Shown here: piece by piece, positions 26,208 through 35,815 of the stretch | Numbering within the stretch: position 1 is the first letter of the stretch | How the letters are laid out: every line of letters starts with the position of its first letter | From: JAFAXD01 sp051985675 | Lineage (GTDB): Bacteria > Pseudomonadota > Alphaproteobacteria > Rhizobiales > Xanthobacteraceae | Direction: 5' to 3' | Assembly (NCBI GenBank): GCA_051985675.1 | Contig: JBPYFJ010000078.1 | Location: 1 to 64,000, forward strand | Length of the DNA: 64,000 bases | Made by a program: the position numbers and the translations under genes | The notes under the pieces: generated by a model | What the model saw: only the letters and a program-made list of their open reading frames with translations | What the model was told of the DNA's origin: nothing | The model's database searches: none

Positions 26208-26510
26208 TTGAGCTTCCAGTCAGGTTGCGGAAGCGCTTAAGAGCGCAGGTTCGCTTCAGCAAAATGAGCAGACACGCGTATAAAAACGAGACGTGAAGAC
26301 GCCCGCCGATATAGAGATTTCATAAAGGCGACGTGCGACCGATCTATATGGAATTTTTATAAAGACGGGCGCGCGGCGGTCTCGAAATCATATGCCCTGA
26401 CGGGCAAGTAATCGTCGCACCACAAATCGCGAGGGCGGCAGCGCCGTCTTCGCTACGCTACGCGCCTCTCCGGGCTCCGAAATCCAGGAGCACCAAATCA
26501 GGAGCACCCC
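26208..26510. other. 303-base region upstream of the kdp operon
   Basis: Intergenic between the divergent small membrane protein and the kdp genes. The centre is AT-rich, unlike its surroundings, and holds the direct repeat listed separately. The last 60 bases contain the sequence AGGAGCACC twice (26486-26494 and 26500-26508). Promoter activity is likely here for both directions but no -35/-10 pair was firmly identified. Confidence 0.55.
26310..26367 (+). promoter_or_regulatory. Imperfect direct repeat, candidate KdpE site
   Basis: TTTCATAAAGGCG (26318-26330) and TTTTATAAAGACG (26355-26367) differ at two positions and lie 37 bases apart; each follows a GAT(A/C)TATA-type AT-rich stretch. KdpE is expected to act at this promoter because the whole kdpDE pair is encoded downstream. 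The match to a KdpE site is inference; no consensus was computed. Confidence 0.45.
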
Positions 26511-26594
26511 ATGATGGACGTCATCATGTTGGCCATCGGACTGGTCTTTTTCGTGCTGTCCGTCGGCTACTGCTACGCCTGCGATCGGCTCTAG
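26511..26594 (+). CDS. 27-residue hydrophobic peptide ahead of kdpF
   Basis: ATG 26511 to TAG 26592-26594 encodes 27 residues: MMDVIMLAIGLVFFVLSVGYCYACDRL, one membrane helix with a cysteine-rich end. An AGGAGC site lies 7-10 bases upstream. It ends 10 bases before the kdpF start, whose AGGAGG Shine-Dalgarno begins at its stop. It resembles in size and type KdpF but is a separate frame; my recollection is that similar short frames precede kdpF in other alphaproteobacteria. Function unknown. Confidence 0.6.
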   Translation: MMDVIMLAIGLVFFVLSVGYCYACDRL

Positions 26595-26604
26595 GAGGCA
26601 TGTC

Positions 26605-26694
26605 ATGACCTTCGACTATTCGCTCGCCGCCGTTGTGAGCCTCGGACTCCTGATCTATCTCACTTACGCACTGTTGCGACCTGAACAGTTCTGA
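26605..26694 (+). CDS. kdpF: KdpF, small subunit of the Kdp potassium pump
   Basis: 29 residues: a single membrane helix (YSLAAVVSLGLLIYLTYALL) with a short C-terminal tail ending PEQF, the form of KdpF, which stabilises the KdpABC complex. AGGAGG lies 6 bases before the ATG. It is immediately followed by kdpA (13 bases). Its identity is set mainly by position and by being one hydrophobic helix of the right length. Confidence 0.85.
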   Translation: MTFDYSLAAVVSLGLLIYLTYALLRPEQF

Positions 26695-26707
26695 GAGGCG
26701 CACGTCC

Positions 26708-28411
26708 ATGACCATCATCGGTTGGATTCAAATCTTGCTTTTTTGCGGCATCGTGGTCGCGCTGGTGAAGCCGCTCGGGGCCTACATGACGCACGTGTTC
26801 AACGGCGAGCGCACCTGGCTGTCGCCGGTGCTGCAGCCGGTCGAGCGCGCGATCTACTGGGTCGGCGGCGTTGATGAAAAGCGTGAGCAAGGCTGGCTCA
26901 TGTACGCCGTCGGCATGCTGCTATTTCATGTCGGCGGTTTCCTCATCCTCTACGCATTGATGCGTTTCCAGGGCTTACTTCCGTTCAATCCGGCCGACAT
27001 GTCGGCGGTTGCACCGGATCTTTCGTTTAATACCGCGTCGAGCTTCATCACCAACACCAACTGGCAGAACTACGGTGGCGAGAGCACGATGTCGTATCTG
27101 GTGCAGATGCTCGGCCTGACACACCAGAATTATCTGTCGGCAGCGACTGGCATCGTTCTGGCGATGGCGCTGATTCGCGGGTTCGCCCGCGCATCCGCGC
27201 GGACGGTCGGCAATTTCTGGGTCGATATCACCCGCTGCACGCTCTACATCCTGATGCCGATCTGCATTGTCTACACGCTGTTTCTGGTTTGGCAGGGGAT
27301 TCCGCAGACGCTCGGCCCCTATGTCGATGCAAGCACGCTCGAAGGCGCCAAGCAGACTATCGCAGTCGGTCCAATCGCATCGCAGATCGCCATCAAGATG
27401 CTCGGCACCAATGGCGGCGGGTTTTTCAACGCCAATGCGGCACATCCGTTCGAGAATCCGACTGCGCTGTCGAACTTCGTGCAGATGATCTCGATCTTCG
27501 CGATCGGCGCCGCGCTCACCAACGTGTTCGGCCGCATGATCGGCGATCAGCGCCAGGGCTGGGCGGTGCTGGCGGTGATGGGCGTGCTGTTCATCGTGGG
27601 CGTGTCCGTCTGCTACTGGGCCGAGGCGCACGGCAACGACGCGTTCACCGCGATGGGCCTTGCCGGCGGCAACATGGAAGGCAAGGAAGTTCGCTTCGGT
27701 ATCGTCGGATCCGCGCTGTTCGCGGTGGTCACGACGGCGGCGTCATGCGGCGCGGTCAACGCCATGCATGATGCGTTCACCGCGATCGGCGGCATGATTC
27801 CGCTGATCAATATCCAGCTTGGCGAGATCATCATCGGCGGCGTCGGCGCCGGCATGTACGGCATGCTGCTGTTCGTCATCCTGGCGATCTTCGTCGCCGG
27901 GCTGATGGTCGGGCGCACGCCGGAATACGTCGGCAAGAAGATCGAGGCCAAGGAGGTCAAGATGGCGATGCTCGCCATCCTGGTCCTGCCGCTGATGTAC
28001 CTCGGCTGGACCGCGGTCGCAGTGGTCTATCCGCCGGCGGTGGCCTCGATGGCCAACCCGGGACCGCACGGTTTCACCGAAGTGCTTTATGCCTACACCT
28101 CGCAGACCGGCAACAACGGTTCGGCATTCGCGGGCCTGTCGGGCAATATTCCATTCTACAATATCACCGGCGCAATCGCGATGCTGATCGGCCGCTTCTG
28201 GATGATCATCCCGATGATGGCGATCGCGGGTGCGCTTGCAGCCAAGAAGATCGTGCCGCCGTCGGCCGGCACGTTCCCGACCACCGGCAGCTTGTTCGTG
28301 GGGCTCACCGTCGGCGTGATCGTCATCGTCGGTGGCCTGACATTCTTCCCGGCGCTCGCGCTCGGCCCGATCGTCGAGCAGCTCGCGATGCGCGCCGGCA
28401 CGCTCTACTGA
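26708..28411 (+). CDS. kdpA: Potassium-transporting ATPase, potassium-binding subunit
   Basis: KdpA is the channel-like subunit that selects potassium in the inner membrane KdpFABC complex. 567 residues, normal length, with about ten membrane helices. The four selectivity-loop regions are visible: SFNTASSFITNTNWQNYGGE, GTNGGGFFNANAAHPFENP, SCGAVNAMHDAFTAIGGMIP and YTSQTGNNGSAFAGL. It follows kdpF and lies 18-24 bases from kdpB, so the operon is continuous. Confidence 0.97.
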   Translation: MTIIGWIQILLFCGIVVALVKPLGAYMTHVFNGERTWLSPVLQPVERAIYWVGGVDEKREQGWLMYAVGMLLFHVGGFLILYALMRFQGLLPFNPADMSAVAPDLSFNTASSFITNTNWQNYGGESTMSYLVQMLGLTHQNYLSAATGIVLAMALIRGFARASARTVGNFWVDITRCTLYILMPICIVYTLFLVWQGIPQTLGPYVDASTLEGAKQTIAVGPIASQIAIKMLGTNGGGFFNANAAHPFENPTALSNFVQMISIFAIGAALTNVFGRMIGDQRQGWAVLAVMGVLFIVGVSVCYWAEAHGNDAFTAMGLAGGNMEGKEVRFGIVGSALFAVVTTAASCGAVNAMHDAFTAIGGMIPLINIQLGEIIIGGVGAGMYGMLLFVILAIFVAGLMVGRTPEYVGKKIEAKEVKMAMLAILVLPLMYLGWTAVAVVYPPAVASMANPGPHGFTEVLYAYTSQTGNNGSAFAGLSGNIPFYNITGAIAMLIGRFWMIIPMMAIAGALAAKKIVPPSAGTFPTTGSLFVGLTVGVIVIVGGLTFFPALALGPIVEQLAMRAGTLY

Positions 28412-28435
28412 TCGGATTCTACTGGAGTCATGGCG

Positions 28436-30550
28436 ATGGAAAGCTCGACCCTGCGCAAGCAAACACCCGCTTCGGCGCTGCTCGATCCCAAGATCGTGCT
28501 ACCGGCGATCGGCTCCGCGTTTGCGAAGCTCGATCCGCGCACGCTGATCAAAAATCCGGTGATGTTCGTGCTCGAGGTTGTGACCGCGCTCACGACGGTC
28601 ATTCTTGTTAGGGATCTCTTCACCGGCGGACAGAACATCGGATTCGAGTTCCAGATCATCTTGTGGCTGTGGTTCACGGTGCTGTTCGCGAATTTCGCCG
28701 AGGCGGTCGCCGAAGGGCGCGGAAAGGCACAGGCAGACTCATTGCGGCGCACCCGCACGGAGACGCAGGCCAAACTGCTAGGCGGGCCGGGCCTGAAGAA
28801 CTACAAGCTCGTCCCAGGCACCAGCCTCAAGGTCGGCGATCTTGTACTGGTCGAAGCGGGCGACACGATCCCCTCGGACGGCGAGGTGGTTGAAGGCGTC
28901 GCCTCGGTGAACGAGGCGGCAATCACGGGCGAGTCAGCGCCGGTTATCCGCGAGTCCGGTGGCGATCGTTCGGCAGTGACCGGCGGGACCCAGGTCATTT
29001 CAGACTGGATTCGCGTCCGCATCACAGCGGCACCAGGGTCGACCTTCATCGACCGCATGATCAAGCTCGTGGAAGGCGCCGAGCGGCAAAAAACGCCGAA
29101 CGAGATCGCGCTCAATATTCTCCTGGTCGGGCTCACCATCATCTTCGTGTTCGCAACCGTCACGATCCCGAGCTACGTGGCTTATGCGGGCGGCACCGTG
29201 TCGGTCGTGATCCTGGTGGCGCTGTTCGTCACGCTCATTCCAACCACGATCGGGGCGCTGCTGTCGGCGATCGGCATCGCCGGCATGGACCGCCTCGTCC
29301 GGTTCAACGTGCTGGCAATGTCCGGGCGGGCAGTCGAAGCGGCCGGTGACGTCGATACACTGCTGCTCGACAAAACCGGCACCATCACGCTCGGCAATCG
29401 GCAGGCGACCGAGTTCAAGCCAGTCTCCGGCGTGACTGAGCAGGAACTGGCCGATGCGGCGCAGCTGGCGTCGCTCGCCGACGAGACGCCGGAAGGACGC
29501 TCAATCGTCGTGCTGGCGAAGGAGAAGTATGGCATTCGCGGGCGCGACCTCGCCGAACTGCGCGGCAACTTCATCCCGTTTTCGGCGCAGACCCGCATGA
29601 GCGGTGTTGAGATCGGCGCGTCGTGGGTACGCAAAGGTGCCGTCGATTCGATCCTGCAGTTTCTCAATTCGGCAACCGAAAGCGTGACAGCGGGCGGCGC
29701 GGTTCGTTCGCACGTTCCGGCCGTCAGCCCCGAGGTGGTGCGCGAGATCACGGCGATCGCCGACACGATTGCCAAATCGGGCGGCACACCGCTCGCCGTC
29801 GCCAAGGACGGCCGCCTGCTCGGCGTCATTCATCTCAAGGATATCGTTAAAGGTGGCATCCGTGAGCGCTTCGCCGAACTTCGCCGCATGGGCATCCGCA
29901 CCATCATGATCACCGGCGATAACCCGATGACCGCGACTGCGATCGCGGCCGAGGCTGGCGTCGACGACTTCCTGGCGCAGGCCACGCCCGAGGACAAGCT
30001 CAAGCTGATCCGCGACGAGCAGGGCAAGGGCAAGCTGGTCGCCATGTGTGGCGACGGCACCAATGATGCGCCGGCGCTCGCGCAGGCCGACGTCGGGGTT
30101 GCCATGAACACCGGCACGCAGGCGGCGCGCGAGGCCGGCAACATGGTCGACCTCGACTCCAACCCGACCAAGCTGATCGAGGTGGTCGAGATCGGCAAGC
30201 AATTGCTGATGACGCGTGGTGCACTGACCACGTTCTCGATCGCTAACGACGTGGCGAAGTATTTCGCCATCATCCCGGCGATGTTCCTCGCCTTCTACCC
30301 GGAGCTGCAGGCGCTCAACATCATGCAGCTGACGAGCCCCCAGAGCGCGATCCTGTCGGCGATCATCTTCAATGCGCTGATCATCATCGCGCTGATCCCG
30401 CTCGCGCTGAAAGGCGTCGCCTTCCGCCCAATCGGGGCCGGTCCGCTGCTGCGGCGCAATCTGCTGATCTACGGCGTCGGCGGGGTGATCATTCCCTTCA
30501 TCGGCATCAAGGCCATCGACATCGTGGTCGCAGCCTTGCATCTCGCCTGA
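28436..30550 (+). CDS. kdpB: Potassium-transporting P-type ATPase, catalytic subunit
   Basis: The ATP-hydrolysing subunit of the Kdp pump. From ATG 28436 it has 704 residues; GGAG is 8 bases upstream. ATG 28430 is possible but its spacing is only 2 bases. The actuator motif TGES is at 165-168, the phosphorylated aspartate D312 is in DKTGT, the nucleotide-binding region carries ARTRMSG-type sequence (SAQTRMSGVE), and the hinge reads GDGTNDAPALAQADVGVAMN. The membrane helix with IPTTIGALLSAIGIAGMDR is typical of KdpB. All catalytic features are intact. Confidence 0.97.
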   Translation: MESSTLRKQTPASALLDPKIVLPAIGSAFAKLDPRTLIKNPVMFVLEVVTALTTVILVRDLFTGGQNIGFEFQIILWLWFTVLFANFAEAVAEGRGKAQADSLRRTRTETQAKLLGGPGLKNYKLVPGTSLKVGDLVLVEAGDTIPSDGEVVEGVASVNEAAITGESAPVIRESGGDRSAVTGGTQVISDWIRVRITAAPGSTFIDRMIKLVEGAERQKTPNEIALNILLVGLTIIFVFATVTIPSYVAYAGGTVSVVILVALFVTLIPTTIGALLSAIGIAGMDRLVRFNVLAMSGRAVEAAGDVDTLLLDKTGTITLGNRQATEFKPVSGVTEQELADAAQLASLADETPEGRSIVVLAKEKYGIRGRDLAELRGNFIPFSAQTRMSGVEIGASWVRKGAVDSILQFLNSATESVTAGGAVRSHVPAVSPEVVREITAIADTIAKSGGTPLAVAKDGRLLGVIHLKDIVKGGIRERFAELRRMGIRTIMITGDNPMTATAIAAEAGVDDFLAQATPEDKLKLIRDEQGKGKLVAMCGDGTNDAPALAQADVGVAMNTGTQAAREAGNMVDLDSNPTKLIEVVEIGKQLLMTRGALTTFSIANDVAKYFAIIPAMFLAFYPELQALNIMQLTSPQSAILSAIIFNALIIIALIPLALKGVAFRPIGAGPLLRRNLLIYGVGGVIIPFIGIKAIDIVVAALHLA

Positions 30551-30562
30551 GGAGTAAAGGCC

Positions 30563-31162
30563 ATGTTGAGAGAAATCCGCCCGGCGATCGTGCTCGTGGT
30601 GATCCTGACTTTGATCACCGGCCTCGTCTATCCGCTGGTGATGACCGGGATTGCCGAGGTCATCTTCCCGACGCAGGCGCAAGGCAGTCTCGTCGAAGTC
30701 GACGGCAAGGTCGTCGGTTCCGCATTGATCGGTCAGGAGTTTACCAGCGACAAGTATTTTCATGGTCGGCCGTCAGCAACCACGGCGCCCGATCCCAATG
30801 ATTCGAGCAAGACCGTTCCGGCGCCCTACAATGCGGCCAACTCGGGCGGCGCCAACCTCGGCCCGACCAACAAGGCGCTGATTGAACGGGTCAAGGGCGA
30901 CGTCGACAAGCTGAAGGCGGAAAATCCCTCGGCGCCAGTTCCGATCGACTTGGTGACGACCACGGGCGGCGGGCTTGACCCGCACATCACGCCGGAGGCG
31001 GCGATGTTCCAGGTGCCGCGTGTCGCAAAGGCCCGCAACCTGCCGGAAGATCGCGTTCGCGAGCTGGTCAACGCCCACGTCGAGGGCCGCCTGCTTGGCC
31101 TCCTTGGCGAGCCCCGGGTCAACGTGCTAGCGCTCAACATGGCTCTGGACGGAGCCAAATAG
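30563..31162 (+). CDS. kdpC: Potassium-transporting ATPase, KdpC subunit
   Basis: Periplasmic subunit with one N-terminal membrane helix (about 8-30, IVLVVILTLITGLVYPLVMTG), needed for assembly and high affinity of the Kdp pump. 199 residues. Typical segments: GSALIGQEFTSDKYFHGRPSAT, NSGGANLGPTNKALIERV and ASGLDPHIT-like GGGLDPHITPEAAMFQ near the end. It begins 12 bases after kdpB and is followed by kdpD after 59 bases. Confidence 0.96.
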   Translation: MLREIRPAIVLVVILTLITGLVYPLVMTGIAEVIFPTQAQGSLVEVDGKVVGSALIGQEFTSDKYFHGRPSATTAPDPNDSSKTVPAPYNAANSGGANLGPTNKALIERVKGDVDKLKAENPSAPVPIDLVTTTGGGLDPHITPEAAMFQVPRVAKARNLPEDRVRELVNAHVEGRLLGLLGEPRVNVLALNMALDGAK

Positions 31163-31221
31163 GCCCCCGTTCCCGTCCGAAACCCTCGAGACGTTGGGGC
31201 CGCCGCGGCACATAGCTGACG

Positions 31222-33936
31222 ATGGCAGATCAGCAACGCGACCAAAGGCCCTCACCGGAAGCTTTGCTCGAGGCCGCCCGGCGCGAGGACAGTCGCGCCG
31301 GCAAGCTCCGGATCTTCGTCGGTGCCGCGCCGGGGGTCGGCAAGACTTACTCGATGCTGGAGACCGCGCGCGCCCGCCACAAGGACGGCTACGACGTGGC
31401 CGTCGGTATCGTGGAGACTCACGGGCGCAAGGAAACCGAGGCGCTGCTGGAGGGGCTGGAGATTGTTCCACGCCGGCGTATCGAGTACCGCGGCCAATGG
31501 CTCGAGGAAATGGATCTCGACGCCATCATCGCGCGCCGGCCTCAGATCGTGCTGGTCGACGAGCTCGCGCACACCAATGCACCGGGCTCACGGCACCCCA
31601 AGCGCTGCATGGACGTCGAAGAGCTGCTCAACCGCGGCATCAACGTCTATTCGACGGTCAACATCCAGCATATTGAAAGCCTCAACGACGTCGTCGCCCA
31701 AATCACTGGCGTGCGCGTGCGCGAGACAGTGCCGGATCGGGTGTTCGATCGCGCGGATTCCGTCGAGCTCATCGATCTAACGCCGGACGATCTGATCCAA
31801 CGCCTCAAGGAAGGCAAGGTCTACGTTCCGAAACAGGCCGAGCGCGCGCTCGAGCATTTCTTCTCGCCCGCCAACCTGACCGCCCTGCGCGAGTTGGCGC
31901 TGCGACGCACGGCCGAACGGGTGGATGAGCAGTTGCTGAGCCACATGCAGGAGCACGCCATCCAGGGCCCCTGGGCGGCCGGCGAGCGCATCCTGGTGTG
32001 CGTGAGTGAAGATGTGCGGTCGGCCGGGCTGGTGCGTTATGCCAAGCGGCTCGCCGACCGGCTGCATGCGCCCTGGACGGCACTCAGCATCGAGACACAG
32101 CGCAGTCTGCAGTTCACCGAGGAAGAACGCGATCGTCTCACCGACACGTTGCGCCTAGCGGAAGCGCTCGGCGGCGAGGCGATTACCATTCCGAGCGGTG
32201 GCCGTATTGCTGACGACGTGATCAATTTCGCACACGCCCACAACGTTACGCAGATCATCATCGGCAAGTCGACGCGCTCGCGCTGGTTCGAGATCCTGCA
32301 CGGATCGGTGGTGCACGAACTGGTGCGCAGTTCCGGCAACATTAGCGTGCATGTCATCGCGGGCGAGCACGCCGGCGGGGAGCCAATACCCAAGAAGACC
32401 GTGAGGACTGCTGAAGAGGCCAGGTCTTTTGACACAATTCCATACTTGGCCGCGACCCTCGCGGTCGCTGTAGCGCTTGGGATCGATGAGCTGATCAAAC
32501 CGATTGTCGGGATCGAGAACGTCGACCTGGTGTTCATGACGGCGATCGTCGCGGTCGCGGTGCGGTATGGTTTGCTTCCGTCGTTGTTCGCGAGCGTCAT
32601 TGCGTCGCTGTGCTACAACTTCTTTTTCCTCCCGCCGATCTACACGTTCACGATCACCGATCCGACCAACGTCGCGGCGTTCCTGATTTTCATTGTGATG
32701 GCGGTTCTGGTGTCCAATGTGGCGGCGCGCGTGCGCACCCAAGCCATGGCGGCGATCGATCGCGCGCGCACCACGGAAGCGCTCTACGCGTTCAGCCGCA
32801 AGCTCGCCGGCGTCGGTACCCTGGACGACGTGCTGTGGGCGACCGCTTATCAGACGGCACTGATGCTCAAGGTCCGCGTAGTGCTGCTGCTGCCCGAAAA
32901 CGGGTCGATCGCGGTGCGGGCCGGATACCCGCCCGAGGACACACTGGACGACGCCGACCTTGCCGCGGCGCGATGGGCCTGGGAGCACAACCGGTCGGCC
33001 GGGCGCGGTTCGGATACGCTCCCGGGTGCCAAGCGGCTGTTTCTGCCGATGCGCACCGGACGCGGCGCGATCGGGATCGTCGGCATCGACAGTGACAAAC
33101 CGGGGCCGCTGCTGACCCCCGATCAGCGCCGGCAACTGGATGCGCTCATCGATCAAGGAGCGCTGGCCATCGAACGTGTCTTGCTGGTCGAGGACGTCGA
33201 CCGCGCCAAACGGAGCATGGAAGCGGATCGGCTGCGGTCGGCGCTGTTGACCTCGATATCGCACGATCTCAAGACGCCGCTCGCCGCCATCCTCGGTGCC
33301 GCGGGGACCATGCGCCAGCTTTCGGGCTCGCTTGACGATGCTGCCAAGGCTGAACTGCTTGCGACCATCATCGATGAATCGGAACGCCTGAATCGGTTCA
33401 TTGCCAACTTGCTGGACATCACGCGGCTGGAATCGGGCGCGATCGTTCCGCAGACCACGCTTCAGGATCTCGGCGAACTCGTCGGTACCGCGCTCGCGCG
33501 GGCGGCGAAGATTCTCGCGCACCACGAGGTCGATGTCCAACTGGCCGCGGACTTGCCGTTGCTCGAGCTGGACCCGGTGCTGTTCGAACAGGTGTTGTTC
33601 AACCTCCTCGACAACGCGTCGAAATACGCGCCAACCGAGACGACCATTCGTATCCGCAGCTGGCGTGAACCGCAGTCGGTGGTCTTGCAGGTGCTGGACG
33701 AAGGGGTCGGCATTCCGGCCGACGACGTCGAGCGAATCTTTGACAAGTTCTATCGGGCCCAGAAGGGCGATCAGGTGCGTGCCGGCACCGGCCTCGGGCT
33801 CGCGATCTCGCGCGGCTTCGTGGAGGCCCTCAAGGGCACTATTACGGCCGCGAACCGCACCGACCGGAGCGGGGCAGTATTCACTATCAGAATGCCGGTT
33901 CCCGCCGTCACGCAGACGCTGGATACCGCCGCATGA
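31222..33936 (+). CDS. kdpD: Sensor histidine kinase KdpD
   Basis: Senses potassium limitation and phosphorylates KdpE. 904 residues in the usual order: KdpD domain with Walker A GAAPGVGKT at 34-42; a universal-stress-like domain at about 252-370; DUF4118 with four membrane helices at about 405-505; a GAF-like region; HisKA with phosphoacceptor H681 in SISHDLKTPLAAILG; and the ATPase domain with NLLDNASKYAP, DEGVGIP and GTGLGLAI. It overlaps kdpE by 4 bases. The domain set is complete with no truncation. Confidence 0.97.
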   Translation: MADQQRDQRPSPEALLEAARREDSRAGKLRIFVGAAPGVGKTYSMLETARARHKDGYDVAVGIVETHGRKETEALLEGLEIVPRRRIEYRGQWLEEMDLDAIIARRPQIVLVDELAHTNAPGSRHPKRCMDVEELLNRGINVYSTVNIQHIESLNDVVAQITGVRVRETVPDRVFDRADSVELIDLTPDDLIQRLKEGKVYVPKQAERALEHFFSPANLTALRELALRRTAERVDEQLLSHMQEHAIQGPWAAGERILVCVSEDVRSAGLVRYAKRLADRLHAPWTALSIETQRSLQFTEEERDRLTDTLRLAEALGGEAITIPSGGRIADDVINFAHAHNVTQIIIGKSTRSRWFEILHGSVVHELVRSSGNISVHVIAGEHAGGEPIPKKTVRTAEEARSFDTIPYLAATLAVAVALGIDELIKPIVGIENVDLVFMTAIVAVAVRYGLLPSLFASVIASLCYNFFFLPPIYTFTITDPTNVAAFLIFIVMAVLVSNVAARVRTQAMAAIDRARTTEALYAFSRKLAGVGTLDDVLWATAYQTALMLKVRVVLLLPENGSIAVRAGYPPEDTLDDADLAAARWAWEHNRSAGRGSDTLPGAKRLFLPMRTGRGAIGIVGIDSDKPGPLLTPDQRRQLDALIDQGALAIERVLLVEDVDRAKRSMEADRLRSALLTSISHDLKTPLAAILGAAGTMRQLSGSLDDAAKAELLATIIDESERLNRFIANLLDITRLESGAIVPQTTLQDLGELVGTALARAAKILAHHEVDVQLAADLPLLELDPVLFEQVLFNLLDNASKYAPTETTIRIRSWREPQSVVLQVLDEGVGIPADDVERIFDKFYRAQKGDQVRAGTGLGLAISRGFVEALKGTITAANRTDRSGAVFTIRMPVPAVTQTLDTAA

Positions 33937-34622
33937 ACGCGCCAGCGCTGCGCGTGCTGATCGTCGACGATGAGCCGCCGATCCGGAAACTGCTGCGGAT
34001 GGGGCTCGGCACTCAGGGCTACGACGTGCTGGAAGCGCCCAACGGCAAGACCGCGCTCGAATTGATGGGAAGCAAGCCGGACCTCGTGATCCTCGACCTC
34101 GGCCTGCCCGACGTTCAGGGTCTGGAGTTGCTGCGGCAGATGCGGGCGCAGAATGAAGGCGTGCCGATTGTCGTTCTGTCGAGCCGCGGCGATGAGGCCG
34201 CCAAGGTCGCCGCGCTCGACCTCGGCGCCGACGATTATGTCACCAAGCCGTTCGGCATGGAGGAGCTCCTTGCTCGTATCCGCGCCGCGCTGCGGCACCA
34301 GTTGCAGGTGCACGGCGAACGGCCGGTCTTCCGGGAAGGCAATCTCACAGTCGATTTGGTGCGCCGGCTCGTCAAGGTGGGGGACAAGGACGTCAAGCTA
34401 TCGCCGAAGGAATACGAGCTGCTGCGAGTATTGGTGCAGCACGCCGGCAAGGTCCTCACCCACAAATTCCTGCTGCGCGAGCTGTGGAACGATCTGACCG
34501 ATTCGCAATACCTGCGGGTCTATGTGCGCCAGCTCCGGCAGAAGATCGAGACCGACCCCGAACGGCCACAACACATTCTCACAGAAACCGGCATTGGTTA
34601 TCGGCTGCGGGCCCCCGACTGA
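33933..34622 (+). CDS. kdpE: OmpR-family response regulator KdpE
   Basis: 229 residues: a receiver domain with acidic pair D12/D13, phosphoacceptor D55 in VILDLGLPD, and the conserved K of KPFG near 105; and an OmpR winged-helix DNA-binding domain with LSPKEYELLRVL and the C-terminal QLRQKIE...ETGIGYRLR. The ATG overlaps the kdpD stop (ATGA). It should activate kdpFABC from the region upstream of 26511. Confidence 0.97.
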   Translation: MNAPALRVLIVDDEPPIRKLLRMGLGTQGYDVLEAPNGKTALELMGSKPDLVILDLGLPDVQGLELLRQMRAQNEGVPIVVLSSRGDEAAKVAALDLGADDYVTKPFGMEELLARIRAALRHQLQVHGERPVFREGNLTVDLVRRLVKVGDKDVKLSPKEYELLRVLVQHAGKVLTHKFLLRELWNDLTDSQYLRVYVRQLRQKIETDPERPQHILTETGIGYRLRAPD

Positions 34623-34757
34623 GGCGTACGCTCTCGGATAAGCGTGCCGTCACGCAGCCTCATCGGTGGCCAGCCGATGTAGATTTGGCTTTTCTTCACG
34701 AATTACCGAAAATACCTTGTATTTCAGCTTGGCTATTCGTTACGGGGAAACCGGCGC

Positions 34758-35735
34758 ATGAAGCGGACGTTCTCACGCAGGGCGATCGTCCGCGCGGCGG
34801 CAGCGCTTGCGCTGCTGCCGAAGGCAGCGCGTGCGCAGGACTATCCGGCGCGGCCGATTCTGATTCTGTGCGGTCAGCCGCCGGGGAGCGGTCCCGACAC
34901 CATGATTCGGCTGTACGCCGATGTGATCGGAACAAACATGGGTCAACGTATCGTCGTCGACAACCGCGCCGGCGCGGGCGGCATCGTGGCGGCCAGTGCG
35001 CTCACGCAAGCGCAACCCGACGGCTACACGCTGCTCCTCGCGCTCGGTGGCATGCACACGATTGTTCCAGCTCTCCAAAACTTGCCGTTCGATCCTATCA
35101 ACGACTTTGAGTTCATCACGTTGCTCTACGCATCATCCGGTTTGTTGTTGGTGCCGGCCGCAAGCCCGGCCAAGTCGTTCGGCGAATTCGTTGCTTATGT
35201 CAGATCCAAATCCGGCGGCGCTTCCTATGGGACGCCAGGCTTAGGATCGCCGGCGCACTTGATGAGCGCCATGCTGGCGGATCGGCTGGGCGTTCCGATG
35301 ACCCACATCCCCTACAAGGGTGGCGGCCAGATCATTGTCGATCTCGTCGCCGGCCGCATGGACTTTGCTTTCGTATCATCGGTGCAAGCCAAGCCGCACG
35401 TTCAGGAGGGGATGGTGCGGGCGCTTGCGGTTGGCGGTCCGCAACGGTTGGACTGGCTTCCCGACGTCCCAACGCTCGCCGAGGCGGGCCTGCCCGATGT
35501 CGCCATTCAATCATGGTTCGGCATCGCGGCCCCGAAGGGAACGCCGGCGACAGTGACCGCGCGCATCCGCGAGGAGTTCATCAAAGCATCCAACGATCCG
35601 CGGATTGTCAAACGGGCCGCCGAGGACAACGTCACGATTATGACCGGCCCCAAGCAGGAGATATTGCGGCTCTTGGCCTATGACTATGATCGCCTGGCCA
35701 AGGCAGTGCGCGGACTTGGGATCAAGGCAGATTGA
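34758..35735 (+). CDS. Bug-family (TTT) solute-binding protein
   Basis: 325 residues with a twin-arginine-like N-terminus (KRTFSRRAIVRAAAALALLPKAARAQ) and Bug marks: DYPARPILILCGQPPGSGPD, VVDNRAGAGGIVAAS and QPDGYTLLLALGGMH. The PPGSGPD segment replaces the usual PFPAGG, so ligand contacts probably differ. It lies 135 bases after kdpE and 80 bases before the three genes of a molybdenum hydroxylase, so it may be the receptor for that enzyme's substrate; this is inferred from position. ATG 34758 follows GGGGAAAC. Confidence 0.9.
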   Translation: MKRTFSRRAIVRAAAALALLPKAARAQDYPARPILILCGQPPGSGPDTMIRLYADVIGTNMGQRIVVDNRAGAGGIVAASALTQAQPDGYTLLLALGGMHTIVPALQNLPFDPINDFEFITLLYASSGLLLVPAASPAKSFGEFVAYVRSKSGGASYGTPGLGSPAHLMSAMLADRLGVPMTHIPYKGGGQIIVDLVAGRMDFAFVSSVQAKPHVQEGMVRALAVGGPQRLDWLPDVPTLAEAGLPDVAIQSWFGIAAPKGTPATVTARIREEFIKASNDPRIVKRAAEDNVTIMTGPKQEILRLLAYDYDRLAKAVRGLGIKAD

Positions 35736-35815
35736 GTTCATGCTCGCGCTCTGCATCTGTGCACGACCACAACCAATTCGATCCCGACCAGATTCGGATC
35801 CATCGCGTTGATCGC

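Noticed and set aside
29501..30763. 420-residue minus-strand frame over kdpB
   Set aside because: Shadow of kdpB, a complete gene; composition rich in Asp/His/Arg without any motif.
34623..34757. Terminator after kdpE
   Set aside because: GTACGCT...AGCGTGC can pair weakly, but the stem is short and no T-run follows.
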